Below, piece after piece: positions 1-7,071 of a stretch of 35,033 nt of DNA (position 1 is its first letter; each line of letters starts with the position of its first letter). A model generated the notes under the pieces. It saw nothing but the letters and a program-made list of their open reading frames with translations. It was not told the origin of the DNA and did no database searches. The DNA is from Pseudomonadota bacterium. Lineage in GTDB: Bacteria > Pseudomonadota > Gammaproteobacteria > Steroidobacterales > Steroidobacteraceae. Both the position numbers and the translations under genes were made by a program. The stretch spans positions 1-35,033 of the forward strand of contig JAPLSF010000085.1 of NCBI GenBank assembly GCA_026398785.1, given 5' to 3'.

Positions 1-7
1 GCAACCA

Positions 8-1831
8 ATGGCTTTCCTCGCTGAAATCAAACGCCGTCGCGTCGGCAAAGTCGCCATCGCGTACGGCGCGGTGGCCTGGGCGGTCACCGAGGCCGCCTCC
101 GTCGTGCTGCCCGCGTTGTACGTGCCCGAATGGGCCATGACCTTCCTCGTCATTTTCCTGCTGGTCGGGTTCCCGATCGCGATGGTGCTCGCGTGGGTGT
201 TCGACGTCAGTGCGACCGGCATCGAACGGACGGAGCCGCTGCCCGGGGCACCGCCGCAGATGCAGTTCCGCACGCGTGCGGCGTTCGGCGCCGCCGTGCT
301 GATCGCGATGGCCGGGCTCGGCTACCTGCTCTATGAACGAGGCATGGGCCGCGCCGAGGCTGCCGGCAACCGCAGCTCGATCGCCGTGCTGCCATTCACC
401 AACCTGAGCGGCGACGCCAGCAAGGATTACTTCAGCGACGGCATGTCCGAGGAACTGCTCGACCTGCTGGCACGAATTCCCGGGCTCAAGGTGGCTGCGC
501 GCACTTCTGCATTCGCCTACAAAGGCCGCAACGTCGACGTCCGCGAAGTCGGCAAGGAACTCGGCGTTGAAACGGTGCTGGAGGGCAGCGTCCGTCAGTC
601 CGCCGACCAGGTGCGCATCACGGCACAACTGATCGACACGGAGTCGGGCTTCCACATCTGGTCGGAAACCTACGACCGCCGGATGGCGGACATCTTCACG
701 GTGCAGGACGAGATCGCGACGGCGATCGTCGACAAGCTGAAGATCGAACTCGCGCCCAAGGAGCAGCAGCTTGCGCAGCGTGAAACGGCACCCACCCAGA
801 ATGTCGAAGCCTACGAGTTTTACCTGCAGGCACGCGCAATCTGGAAGCGCCGCGGTGAAGACAACCTGAATCGCGCCATCGAGTTGTACCAGGCCGCGCT
901 CGCCCGCGACCCGGCATTTGCCCGCGCGCATGCGGCGCTGGCCTCCGCCTATGTCGTGCTGCCCGGCTACAGCATGGACGATGGCGACGAGGAGAAATTC
1001 CTGAAGATGGCGGAGCAGTCGGCGCGACAGGCGCTTGCGCTGGATCCGAACATCGGCGAGGCGCACGCCGTGCTGGCCCAGATCAACGCCGCGCGCGGGA
1101 ATTTCCTCGACGCGGAATCCGGGTTTTTCTTTGCCATCTCGCTCGAGCCGAACGAACCTACACCGCACCACTGGTATTCGATCCTGCTGAACAAGGTCGG
1201 GCGCCTCGATGCCGGGCTCGAGCAGGCCCGCCGCGCGTACGAACTCGATCCAAGTTCGCCGGTGCTCGTGTCCAACCTCGCCAATACCTACCTGTTGCTT
1301 GGCGAGGACGAGCAGGCCCTGCGTTACTCGACGCTCGCCAGGGAGCTGGGTATCGGCAGTGGCGCGAGCGAAGGCGTGGAGGCGACCGTCGCGATGCGCC
1401 GCGGTCAGTGGGACGAGGCAAAGCGGCTGCTGGCGGCTCAGGTGACACTGCCGGCTGAACTGCGGCCGCTGGTCGGCCAGTTCGTCGACGCGATTGCAGA
1501 CCCTGCCAGGCGCCCGGCCGTAGTCGCAGGATTCCGTTCCATCGACCCGAAGGTTGCCACCCAGGAAGACCTGTTGATGCCGTACCTGCAGCTGCAGCAG
1601 TACGACCTCGTCTATCGCATTGTCGACGAATCGCTGGACCATGACCGTATGGCCTGGGCGCATGACTGGGATCTCATGCACGCGTGGACGAGCGAGGGGG
1701 CAGCCTTCCGCAAGGATCCACGCTTCTCGAAGCTCGTCGAGCGCATCGGCCTGGTCGACTACTGGAAGCAGTACGGCTATCCGGACCGCTGCCGCGCCGG
1801 CGCGGGCGACGTCGCCCTCGTCTGTTCGTGA
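8..1831 (+). CDS. TolB-like/TPR inner-membrane protein
   Basis: 607 aa. The N-terminal ~110 residues hold about three hydrophobic segments (roughly residues 15-37, 43-65 and 92-108). A TolB/FlgO-like domain follows (about 120-255), with the signatures IAVLPFTNLSGD, FSDGMSEELLDLLARIPGL and VLEGSVRQ. The rest, about 265-600, is helical repeat of TPR type (for example AIELYQAALARDPAFARAHAALASAY). This architecture is common in proteins annotated as adenylate cyclase-like or winged-helix TolB/TPR proteins, but I see neither a cyclase nor a DNA-binding output domain before the membrane segments. A role in envelope sensing or as a scaffold is a family-based guess. The ATG at position 8 is the first possible start in the window; a little upstream sequence is missing, so an earlier start cannot be excluded. 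Confidence 0.85.
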   Translation: MAFLAEIKRRRVGKVAIAYGAVAWAVTEAASVVLPALYVPEWAMTFLVIFLLVGFPIAMVLAWVFDVSATGIERTEPLPGAPPQMQFRTRAAFGAAVLIAMAGLGYLLYERGMGRAEAAGNRSSIAVLPFTNLSGDASKDYFSDGMSEELLDLLARIPGLKVAARTSAFAYKGRNVDVREVGKELGVETVLEGSVRQSADQVRITAQLIDTESGFHIWSETYDRRMADIFTVQDEIATAIVDKLKIELAPKEQQLAQRETAPTQNVEAYEFYLQARAIWKRRGEDNLNRAIELYQAALARDPAFARAHAALASAYVVLPGYSMDDGDEEKFLKMAEQSARQALALDPNIGEAHAVLAQINAARGNFLDAESGFFFAISLEPNEPTPHHWYSILLNKVGRLDAGLEQARRAYELDPSSPVLVSNLANTYLLLGEDEQALRYSTLARELGIGSGASEGVEATVAMRRGQWDEAKRLLAAQVTLPAELRPLVGQFVDAIADPARRPAVVAGFRSIDPKVATQEDLLMPYLQLQQYDLVYRIVDESLDHDRMAWAHDWDLMHAWTSEGAAFRKDPRFSKLVERIGLVDYWKQYGYPDRCRAGAGDVALVCS

Positions 1832-1832
1832 C

Positions 1833-2402
1833 GTGCACCGTCGCGCCACTTCCGCCGGGGTCCTGGTCGGCGTTCTCTGCGCCGGGCTGATCTCGCCTGC
1901 GGCGCACGCATTAGAGGTGCTGCGCGCGGACGCAGTCTACGACAAAGGGGTTTTCCATATTCGTTTCGAGGCACTCCTCGCTGCGCCGGTAACCGGCGTG
2001 GCTGCGGTGCTCGGGGACTATGCCGGCTACGGCAAGCTGGACTTGCGCATTCGTCGCGTGGAACTGCTCGGATCCCAGCCGGACGGCGCTGTGCTGTTGC
2101 GCACGCTGATCCATGCCTGCGCGGGCATTTTCTGCCGTACGGTGGAGCGCGTAGAACGTGTGAAGAGGATACCGGACAGCCTGGTGGCCGAGGTGATCCC
2201 GGAGCGCAGCGACATTCGTCGCGGCGTCGCGCGAACCAGTTGGCGGCAGCAAGGTGCTGGCACGGTCGTACGCTACGAGGCCGAATTCGAGCCGGACTTC
2301 TGGGTGCCCGGATTCATCGCGCAGCGTTCCGGGGTCAAGGAACTGCGGGAGTCGACGCTGCGGATGTTCAAGAGCGTGGAGCGCGAGGCCAATGACAGGT
2401 GA
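1833..2402 (+). CDS. secreted SRPBCC/cyclase-dehydrase-like protein
   Basis: 189 aa from a GTG one base after the stop of the preceding gene. This start is chosen because it gives a clean Sec signal peptide: a short basic n-region, a hydrophobic core, then the likely cleavage site AHA-LE. The mature part has the pattern of a START/SRPBCC fold: an N-terminal segment with [18 protein letters not shown], alternating strands, and a C-terminal helix ending [16 protein letters not shown]. Such periplasmic domains bind hydrophobic ligands, but the ligand here is unknown. Two cysteines ([14 protein letters not shown]) could form a disulfide. The gene lies between the TolB/TPR gene and mutY, overlapping mutY by 11 bp, so the three are probably co-transcribed. 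Family call by pattern only. Confidence 0.7.
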   Translation: MHRRATSAGVLVGVLCAGLISPAAHALEVLRADAVYDKGVFHIRFEALLAAPVTGVAAVLGDYAGYGKLDLRIRRVELLGSQPDGAVLLRTLIHACAGIFCRTVERVERVKRIPDSLVAEVIPERSDIRRGVARTSWRQQGAGTVVRYEAEFEPDFWVPGFIAQRSGVKELRESTLRMFKSVEREANDR

Positions 2403-3798
2403 AGGGGCCGCCACGCGTGCCCGCATTCTGCGCTTTGCACCCGCACTGCTGGCCTGGCATGAATCCGAAGGGCGCAAGGACCTCCCGTGGCAGCGAGACC
2501 GCACTCCGTACCGCGTCTGGGTCGCCGAGGTCATGTTGCAGCAGACGCAGGTCGGCACGGCCGCCGGCTACTACGAGCGCTTCATGGCGCGTTTTCCGAA
2601 GGTGCGCGATCTCGCTGCGGCGCAACTCGACGAGGTGCTGCATCTCTGGTCCGGTCTCGGCTACTACGCGCGCGCCCGTAACCTGCAGCGTGCGGCCCAG
2701 ATACTGGTGCAGCGTCACGGTGGCGAGTTTCCCGCGACACTCGCTGAGTTGATGGCGCTGCCCGGCATCGGGCGCTCGACGGCCGGCGCGATCCTGGCGT
2801 TGTCCCGCGGCGAACGTCATCCGATCCTCGATGGCAACGTCAGGCGCGTGCTGGCGCGCTACTTTGCGGTCGACGGATATCCTGGCGACACGACGGTCGA
2901 ACGCAGGCTCTGGGCCCTGGCGGAAGCATGCACGCCGCATTCGCGCGTGGACGAATACACGCAAGGCATCATGGATCTCGGCGCGACGATCTGCACGAGG
3001 GCCAACCCAGCCTGCCTGTTGTGTCCGGTCAATTCGGCATGCGAGGCCCGGCAGAATGACGCGCAGCGCCTGTATCCCGCACCGAAGCCGCGCAAGGCGC
3101 GCCCGCAGCGCGAGGCGTGGGTGGTGCTCGCGCGCCGCGGCAGCAAGGTGCTGTTGGAGCGACGGCCGCCGAGCGGCATCTGGGGCGGCCTGTGGGGCCT
3201 GCCGGAATTCCCTACGCGCCAGCACGCCGCCCAATGGTGCAGGGAGTACCTCGCGGGTTCGTCGGCGTTGCGGCCGGAAGAACCGCTCAAGCACGCGTTC
3301 AGTCACTTCGACTACGACATCAAGCCGCTCACGGTGCATTGCGCCGGCAAGGCGCCTGCACTGCGCGACGACGATCGCTACCGCTGGTACGACGTCGATG
3401 ACCCGGCCGAGGTTCGAACGTTCGGCCTGCGCTGCATCTTCGCCGGCGCGCTGTTGATGTTGCTTGGAGTAATTCTCGGGGCGTTTGGCGCGCATGCCCT
3501 GCAGAAAATGCTCACGCTCAAGCAACTGTCGAGCTACCAGACGGGTGTGATGTATCAGCAGCTGCACTCGCTGGCACTGATCCTGGTGGGGATCCTTGCG
3601 TTGGTGACGTCGGCCTCGCGCTGGTTGCCGCGCGCCGCCGTGCTGTTCGGCGTCGGCATCTTCTTCTTCTCGGGTTCAATCTACGCGCTGACGTTCGGCG
3701 CACCCCGCTGGCTCGGCATGGTCGCGCCGATGGGCGGACTCAGCTTCATGCTCGCGTGGCTCTCGATCGCGTTGCACGCAGGGAAGGGGGGAAGGTGA
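2392..3798 (+). CDS. mutY: adenine DNA glycosylase MutY fused to a DUF423 membrane domain
   Basis: 468 aa. Residues 1-346 are MutY, the glycosylase that removes A opposite 8-oxo-G. Visible are the catalytic Glu in [13 protein letters not shown] (E46), the HhH motif [12 protein letters not shown], the catalytic Asp in ILDGNV (D147), the iron-sulfur ligands C201-x6-C208-x2-C211-x5-C217, and the C-terminal NUDIX-like domain with its FSH motif (about 303-305). At FGL (residue 346) the protein runs directly into [13 protein letters not shown]...GAFGAHAL, the first helix of a DUF423 (YgdD-like) membrane protein with four hydrophobic segments through residue 468. The usual MutY tail (PAPV..LL type) and the usual DUF423 initiator Met are both missing. 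The ATG at 2392 overlaps the previous gene and begins just before the conserved domain. An internal ATG at 3457 could start a shortened DUF423 product. Confidence 0.88.
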   Translation: MTGEGAATRARILRFAPALLAWHESEGRKDLPWQRDRTPYRVWVAEVMLQQTQVGTAAGYYERFMARFPKVRDLAAAQLDEVLHLWSGLGYYARARNLQRAAQILVQRHGGEFPATLAELMALPGIGRSTAGAILALSRGERHPILDGNVRRVLARYFAVDGYPGDTTVERRLWALAEACTPHSRVDEYTQGIMDLGATICTRANPACLLCPVNSACEARQNDAQRLYPAPKPRKARPQREAWVVLARRGSKVLLERRPPSGIWGGLWGLPEFPTRQHAAQWCREYLAGSSALRPEEPLKHAFSHFDYDIKPLTVHCAGKAPALRDDDRYRWYDVDDPAEVRTFGLRCIFAGALLMLLGVILGAFGAHALQKMLTLKQLSSYQTGVMYQQLHSLALILVGILALVTSASRWLPRAAVLFGVGIFFFSGSIYALTFGAPRWLGMVAPMGGLSFMLAWLSIALHAGKGGR

Positions 3799-3810
3799 GG
3801 AAGAGGGGAA

Positions 3811-3876
3811 GGGGAGGAAGGGGAGGAAGGGGAGGAAGGGGAGGACGGGGAGGAAGGGGAGGAAGGGGAGGAAGGG
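3811..3876 (+). repeat. 9-bp purine minisatellite, unit GGGGAGGAA, 7 copies
   Basis: Seven head-to-tail copies run from 3811 to 3873, followed by GGG. Unit 4 (3838-3846) ends in C instead of A; the others are identical. Degenerate purine-rich sequence extends back to the stop of the mutY fusion. The + strand is all purine apart from that one C, so triplex or G-quadruplex structures are possible. Confidence 0.95.
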
Positions 3877-3914
3877 CTTAGACAGAGGTGCGCACTTTCG
3901 ACTGACCCTTTGCT

Positions 3915-3959
3915 CCTTCCTGACCTTCCTGACCTTCCTGACCTTCCTCCCCTTCCTCC
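3915..3959 (+). repeat. 9-bp pyrimidine-rich array, 5 copies, complementary to the upstream array
   Basis: Units are CCTTCCTGA three times (3915-3941) and CCTTCCTCC twice (3942-3959), ending next to the stop codon of yggX. The last two units plus the following C are the exact reverse complement of two units of the 3811-3876 array. Either transcript could therefore fold a 20-bp or longer hairpin here. It sits between the convergent genes mutY-DUF423 and yggX, where a terminator is expected. Confidence 0.9.
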
Positions 3960-3960
3960 C

Positions 3961-4227
3961 CTACTCCGGCCGGTATTCAGCCGGCTTCGCGCTGCCGCCG
4001 CCGAACAGGAACTTCTCCATTTCCTCGGCGAGGAACTGGCGCGCCTTCGGCTCGATCGTCGACAGGCGGTACTCGTTGATCAGCATCGTCTGGTGGCCGA
4101 CCCACGCGCGCCACGCTTCCGCCGAGATGTTTTCATGGATTCGCTTGCCCAGCTCGCCCGGGTAAGGAACACGATCGAGGCCGTCGGCCTCGCGCTTCAG
4201 GTATTGGCAGTAGATGGTGCGGGGCAT
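3961..4227 (-). CDS. yggX: YggX-type Fe(II)-trafficking/oxidative-stress protein
   Basis: 88 aa, the usual length of the family. The conserved N-terminal pattern [16 protein letters not shown] includes the single conserved Cys at residue 7. [10 protein letters not shown] and [18 protein letters not shown] follow, then [12 protein letters not shown] near the end. YggX proteins protect iron-sulfur enzymes and limit Fenton damage; MutY is one such iron-sulfur enzyme. In many gammaproteobacteria yggX lies directly downstream of mutY on the same strand, whereas here it is convergent with it. The gene starts 28 nt after the stop of rraA on the same strand, so the two are probably co-transcribed, although the ribosome-binding site is weak. 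Confidence 0.95.
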   Translation of the reverse strand: MPRTIYCQYLKREADGLDRVPYPGELGKRIHENISAEAWRAWVGHQTMLINEYRLSTIEPKARQFLAEEMEKFLFGGGSAKPAEYRPE

Positions 4228-4255
4228 CGGGTGAGGGTTATTGAATAGAGGTTGA

Positions 4256-4750
4256 TCAAGTCAGGGTGGTGGCAGCGACGATGATGCCGTCTTCATCCAC
4301 GTAGATGAACTCGCCGGGCCGGAACGTCACGCCGGCGAAACGGACCGGTACGTCGCGGTCGCCTTCGCCGCGCTTGTCGCTGCGCAATGGCATGGTGCCA
4401 AGCGCGCGGATGCCGAGATCCATGCGGCCGAGCTCGGCCGAATCGCGGATGCAGCCGTGGATGATCACGCCCGCCCAGCCGTTGCTGACCGCGGCGAGCC
4501 CGAGTTTGTCGCCCAGCAATGCCCGCCGGCGCGATCCGCCCCCGTCGACGATAAGCACGCGACCTTCGCCCGGGCTATCCACCGCTTCCTTGACCCGCGA
4601 ATTGTCTTCGAAGCAGCGGATCGTACTGATCGGCCCATGAAACGCCCGGCGTCCGCCGAACATGTGGAAGACCGGCTCACACACCTGCACGCGATCACCG
4701 TGATCGTCGCAGAGGTCGGCCGTGCCCTTGGCCAGGGTGGGGGTCGTCAT
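4256..4750 (-). CDS. rraA: RraA family protein (RNase E activity regulator / HMG aldolase-like)
   Basis: 164 aa from the ATG at 4750, which gives the family-typical N-terminus [19 protein letters not shown]; a longer reading upstream has no similarity. Motifs along the chain are [59 protein letters not shown] and [18 protein letters not shown]. In Escherichia coli RraA binds RNase E and inhibits it; related proteins are 4-hydroxy-4-methyl-2-oxoglutarate or oxaloacetate-decarboxylating aldolases that use the same G-x-x-R-D type site, which is present here. Sequence alone does not separate these roles. Upstream of yggX on the same strand. Confidence 0.9.
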   Translation of the reverse strand: MTTPTLAKGTADLCDDHGDRVQVCEPVFHMFGGRRAFHGPISTIRCFEDNSRVKEAVDSPGEGRVLIVDGGGSRRRALLGDKLGLAAVSNGWAGVIIHGCIRDSAELGRMDLGIRALGTMPLRSDKRGEGDRDVPVRFAGVTFRPGEFIYVDEDGIIVAATTLT

Positions 4751-4840
4751 CGTCGCGGTGCCTCGTCGTCGGCTGAAAATCGTCGCCGGCGAATTATAAG
4801 GCGCGACAGCGGCCGATCGTGCGGCGATGAGCATGCGGAC

Positions 4841-4868
4841 GGGACGGGCGCCTTGCGACGCCCATCCC
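4841..4868 (-). terminator. hairpin downstream of hsp20
   Basis: Arms at 4841-4850 and 4859-4868, loop of 8. On minus-strand RNA all ten pairs form (one U-G); on the plus strand the same position is a C-A mismatch. This fits a terminator for the Hsp20 gene, whose stop is 24 nt upstream. No U-run follows, so termination by this hairpin alone is uncertain. Confidence 0.4.
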
Positions 4869-4891
4869 GGCAATCCGCGGGCCGCAACGGC

Positions 4892-5335
4892 TTACTGGAT
4901 CCGGATCTGCCGCGGCTGCGGCTCGACGACACGCTGCTTCGGGATGTGGATGACGATCAGCCCGTCACGGCTCTCGGCGCTGATGCCCTGCTGGTCGGCG
5001 TTCTCCGGCAACGCGAAGCGGCGCGCGAACGCGCCGTAGCAACGCTCGATGCGATGCGCCTTCTCCTGGTCCTCGCGCTGCTCCTGCTTGCGCTCGCCGG
5101 CGAGCGTCAGTACGCCGTCCTGGACGGTGATGCTGACGTCTTCCTTGCGGACTTCCGGCAGTTCGGCCTTGATGAGGTACTCGCCTTCGGTCTCGCTCAC
5201 GTCCGCGAGCGGTGCCCACTCGCTGGCCTGCGGCGACTGCGCGGCCTGCCGCGGCAAGCGGCGCATCGTTTCGGCGAAAAAACGGTCGAACAGGTCGTCC
5301 ACGTCTCGGAACGGTTCCCATTTGATGACACGCAT
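4892..5335 (-). CDS. Hsp20/alpha-crystallin small heat-shock protein
   Basis: 147 aa, an ATP-independent holdase that binds unfolding proteins as oligomers. The N-terminal arm is MRVIKWEPFRDVDDLFDRFF. The alpha-crystallin domain (about residues 40-135) contains DVSETEGEYLIKAELPEVRKEDVSI, the GVLTLAGER turn, YGAFARRFALPENAD and the C-terminal DGLIVIHIPK. A C-terminal anchor of I-x-I type follows (RQIRIQ). The start at 5335 is preceded by AGGAG at a normal distance; in-frame codons further upstream lack family similarity. A heat-shock-type promoter and a leader hairpin are visible upstream and are listed separately. Confidence 0.95.
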   Translation of the reverse strand: MRVIKWEPFRDVDDLFDRFFAETMRRLPRQAAQSPQASEWAPLADVSETEGEYLIKAELPEVRKEDVSITVQDGVLTLAGERKQEQREDQEKAHRIERCYGAFARRFALPENADQQGISAESRDGLIVIHIPKQRVVEPQPRQIRIQ

Positions 5336-5353
5336 GGTTGCATACTCCTGCCC

Positions 5354-5374
5354 GGGATTGCCCACTGCAATCCC
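5354..5374 (-). promoter_or_regulatory. stem-loop in the hsp20 leader
   Basis: Perfect 7-bp arms GGGATTG (5354-5360) and CAATCCC (5368-5374) around a 7-nt loop, ending 19 nt before the hsp20 start codon and just upstream of its AGGAG. It may simply stabilise the leader; an RNA-thermometer role is possible, but the hairpin as drawn does not cover the ribosome-binding site. Confidence 0.4.
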
Positions 5375-5385
5375 ACGTGCCGCTT

Positions 5386-5414
5386 TAGTTGTGCGCTGCG
5401 GGCGGCGTTTCAAG
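5386..5414 (-). promoter_or_regulatory. sigma-32-type heat-shock promoter for hsp20
   Basis: On the minus strand CTTGAAA (5414-5408) matches the sigma-32 -35 consensus exactly. After 14 nt, CACAACTA (5393-5386) partly matches the CCCCATNTA-type -10. Transcription would begin near 5379, giving a leader of about 44 nt. The assignment rests on consensus match and on the gene being a heat-shock gene. Confidence 0.5.
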
Positions 5415-5467
5415 GGGGGAGGGCGCCGCCAGTCGTTTGCCGAAACCCGTCACCAACCGGAAATGAA

Positions 5468-5499
5468 AGCGGCGCGACCGGTTGCCCGATCGCGCCGCT
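5468..5499 (-). terminator. rho-independent terminator after the HiPIP gene
   Basis: Perfect 10-bp arms AGCGGCGCGA (5468-5477) and TCGCGCCGCT (5490-5499) with a 12-nt loop. On the minus strand the hairpin begins 22 nt after the HiPIP stop and is followed by TTCATTT, a weak U-rich tail. Confidence 0.65.
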
Positions 5500-5521
5500 G
5501 TTCGAGTCTTCGAAGCGCGGG

Positions 5522-5857
5522 TTACGGCTTCTTGACGTACACCTTGCACCAGCCCTTCGCGGCGACCGGCCGGCCGCCAAAGATGTTGCACGCCACTTCG
5601 GCGTCGCCGGGCTTGGCTGTCGGTGCCTGCAGGCAGTTGCTGCACATCTGGCCCGGCTTGTGGTTCGGGTTGGCCTTGGCGTCGACCTTCGTCGAATCAA
5701 CGACGTAGCCGAGCGACTTGGCCTGCGGCTCGTTCGGGTCGACCTTGGCGCCCGCCGCAGTTGCGGTTCGGCCCAGCAGCGCAGACACCGGCACAGCCGC
5801 TACGCCCAGGAGCGCACCCTTCAGCAGCGTGCGACGCGGAAACTTCTGTTCGGACAT
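5522..5857 (-). CDS. high-potential iron-sulfur protein (HiPIP) with Tat signal
   Basis: 111 aa. The N-terminus MSEQKFPRRTLLKGALLG holds a twin-arginine motif and a hydrophobic stretch up to TATAAGA, so the folded protein is exported to the periplasm by Tat. The mature part has the four-cysteine HiPIP pattern: C-S-N-C, then a Cys about 15 residues on in AEVACNIFGG, then one in AKGWCKVYV. These carry a [4Fe-4S](3+/2+) cluster. HiPIPs are small soluble electron carriers, often between the bc1 complex and oxidases or reaction centres. The partner is not encoded nearby. The start at 5857 follows GAGGAGAAG. Monocistronic, with its own hairpin terminator. Confidence 0.93.
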   Translation of the reverse strand: MSEQKFPRRTLLKGALLGVAAVPVSALLGRTATAAGAKVDPNEPQAKSLGYVVDSTKVDAKANPNHKPGQMCSNCLQAPTAKPGDAEVACNIFGGRPVAAKGWCKVYVKKP

Positions 5858-5989
5858 TTGGATACTTCTCCTCGAGAGGGGACAATCGACCAACCGCGGG
5901 AATTCTACGCAGCCTGAATCCAGCTTGTGTATTCGACCGCGTTTCCAGGTGGAGGTTTCGTCCTAGACTCGCAGATAGTTGCAAACATT

Positions 5990-6008
5990 ATTGAGAATTA
6001 CTCGCAAT
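5990..6008. promoter_or_regulatory. Fur-box-like 19-bp palindrome
   Basis: ATTGAGAATTACTCGCAAT matches its own reverse complement at 14 of 19 positions and resembles proteobacterial Fur boxes of the GAGAATTATTCGCA type. It lies between the divergent HiPIP gene (132 nt to its start) and the YbhN-like gene (52 nt to its start), so it could control either. Visual match only. Confidence 0.4.
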
Positions 6009-6060
6009 TGAACGACCGTGCCATGGGTTCTGCCCCGGCCGTCAAGCTTCGAGAGCCCTG

Positions 6061-7071
6061 ATGTCCGATCCCCGCCGCAATCGCTTCAAGACTTACGCCG
6101 GTGTGCTGGTGAGCGTGCTGCTCGCCGCGCTTGCCGGGTGGGTACTGTGGCGCACGTTCCAGCGCATCAGGTTTGCGGACGTCCTCGCGCAGATGGAGGC
6201 GGTGCCCGCGTCGACGCTCGCACTCGCCGGCCTGTGTGCCGCCGGTGCGTTCACGGTACTCGCGCTCTACGAAGTCGCGGTGGTGCGTTACGTGAAGCAG
6301 GCGGTCGGGCGCGCCAAGCCGATGCTCACGGCCTACATTGCGTTCCCGCTGGGACACGCCGTCGGTCAGGCGATGCTGAGCGGAGGCGCGTTGCGTTATC
6401 GCATGTACACGCCGGCCGGCTTTTCGGCGACGGACGTCGGCGCCACCGTGCTGCTCGCGAACATGCCGTATGCGCTCGGCTTCGGGCTGCTGCTCGACAT
6501 CTCGCTGGTCTTTGCGGCAGAGATGCTCGAACCGATGTTCCGCATTTCGAGCGGCTGGCTGCGCGTGCTCGGCCTCATCGGCCTCTGCAAGGATGCGGCC
6601 TACGTGCTGCTGATCCTGTTGCGCAAGCGGCCGGTGCAGCTCGGCGGCTGGTCGGTCAACCTGCCCACGCCTGCGATGACGGCACTGCAGCTCTGCGTCG
6701 GACTCGCCGATATTTTCCTCGTCTCGACGGTGCTCTACCTGCTGCTGCCGGCGTCACTGGGCATTCCGTACCTCGCGTTCCTCGGCGCCTATCTTGCGAG
6801 CATTCTCGCGGGCGTACTGAGCCACGTACCGGCGGGGCTCGGCGTGCTCGAGTCGGTGCTGCTGCTGCTGTTGCCCGACGTTCCGCCCGAGCAGTTGCTC
6901 GCGGCCGTGCTGATGTACCGGGTGATCTACGAGATCATTCCGGTGCTGCTCGCGCTGGCGCTCTGGGGCATCTTCGAAGGCTTTTCGCGCGACGGCGTGC
7001 TGTTGCGCGTGTTCGGCCGTCAGGGGCGGGCCATGCGCGCCGAGAGTCCGACCATCGACAGCAGCGAGTGA
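6061..7071 (+). CDS. YbhN/lysylphosphatidylglycerol synthase-type integral membrane protein
   Basis: 336 aa with about eight hydrophobic segments and no soluble domain. It matches the flippase-like membrane half of MprF (the LPG_synthase_TM or UPF0104 family). Signs are the N-terminal helix VLVSVLLAALAGWVLWRTF, the loop GHAVGQAMLSGGALRYRMY, and the helix GVLSHVPAGLGVLESVLLLLL, which carries the conserved P-x-G-x-G-x-x-E pattern. The lysyl-transferase domain of MprF is absent, so lipid lysylation is not expected; stand-alone members are thought to move lipids or lipid-linked groups, with substrate unknown here. A Fur-like palindrome lies upstream. Its 3' end overlaps the convergent oxidoreductase gene by 52 bp. 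Confidence 0.85.
   Translation: MSDPRRNRFKTYAGVLVSVLLAALAGWVLWRTFQRIRFADVLAQMEAVPASTLALAGLCAAGAFTVLALYEVAVVRYVKQAVGRAKPMLTAYIAFPLGHAVGQAMLSGGALRYRMYTPAGFSATDVGATVLLANMPYALGFGLLLDISLVFAAEMLEPMFRISSGWLRVLGLIGLCKDAAYVLLILLRKRPVQLGGWSVNLPTPAMTALQLCVGLADIFLVSTVLYLLLPASLGIPYLAFLGAYLASILAGVLSHVPAGLGVLESVLLLLLPDVPPEQLLAAVLMYRVIYEIIPVLLALALWGIFEGFSRDGVLLRVFGRQGRAMRAESPTIDSSE

Noticed and set aside
2368-3567. 399-codon minus-strand frame opposite mutY
   Set aside because: All MutY catalytic motifs are on the plus strand; this frame has shadow composition and no recognisable domain.
3799-3960. CRISPR array
   Set aside because: The repeats are 9 bp, adjacent without spacers, and no cas gene is present; this is a minisatellite.
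4457-5917. 486-codon plus-strand frame across rraA, hsp20 and the HiPIP gene
   Set aside because: It crosses three well-supported genes and their intergenic signals and has no homology-like pattern.
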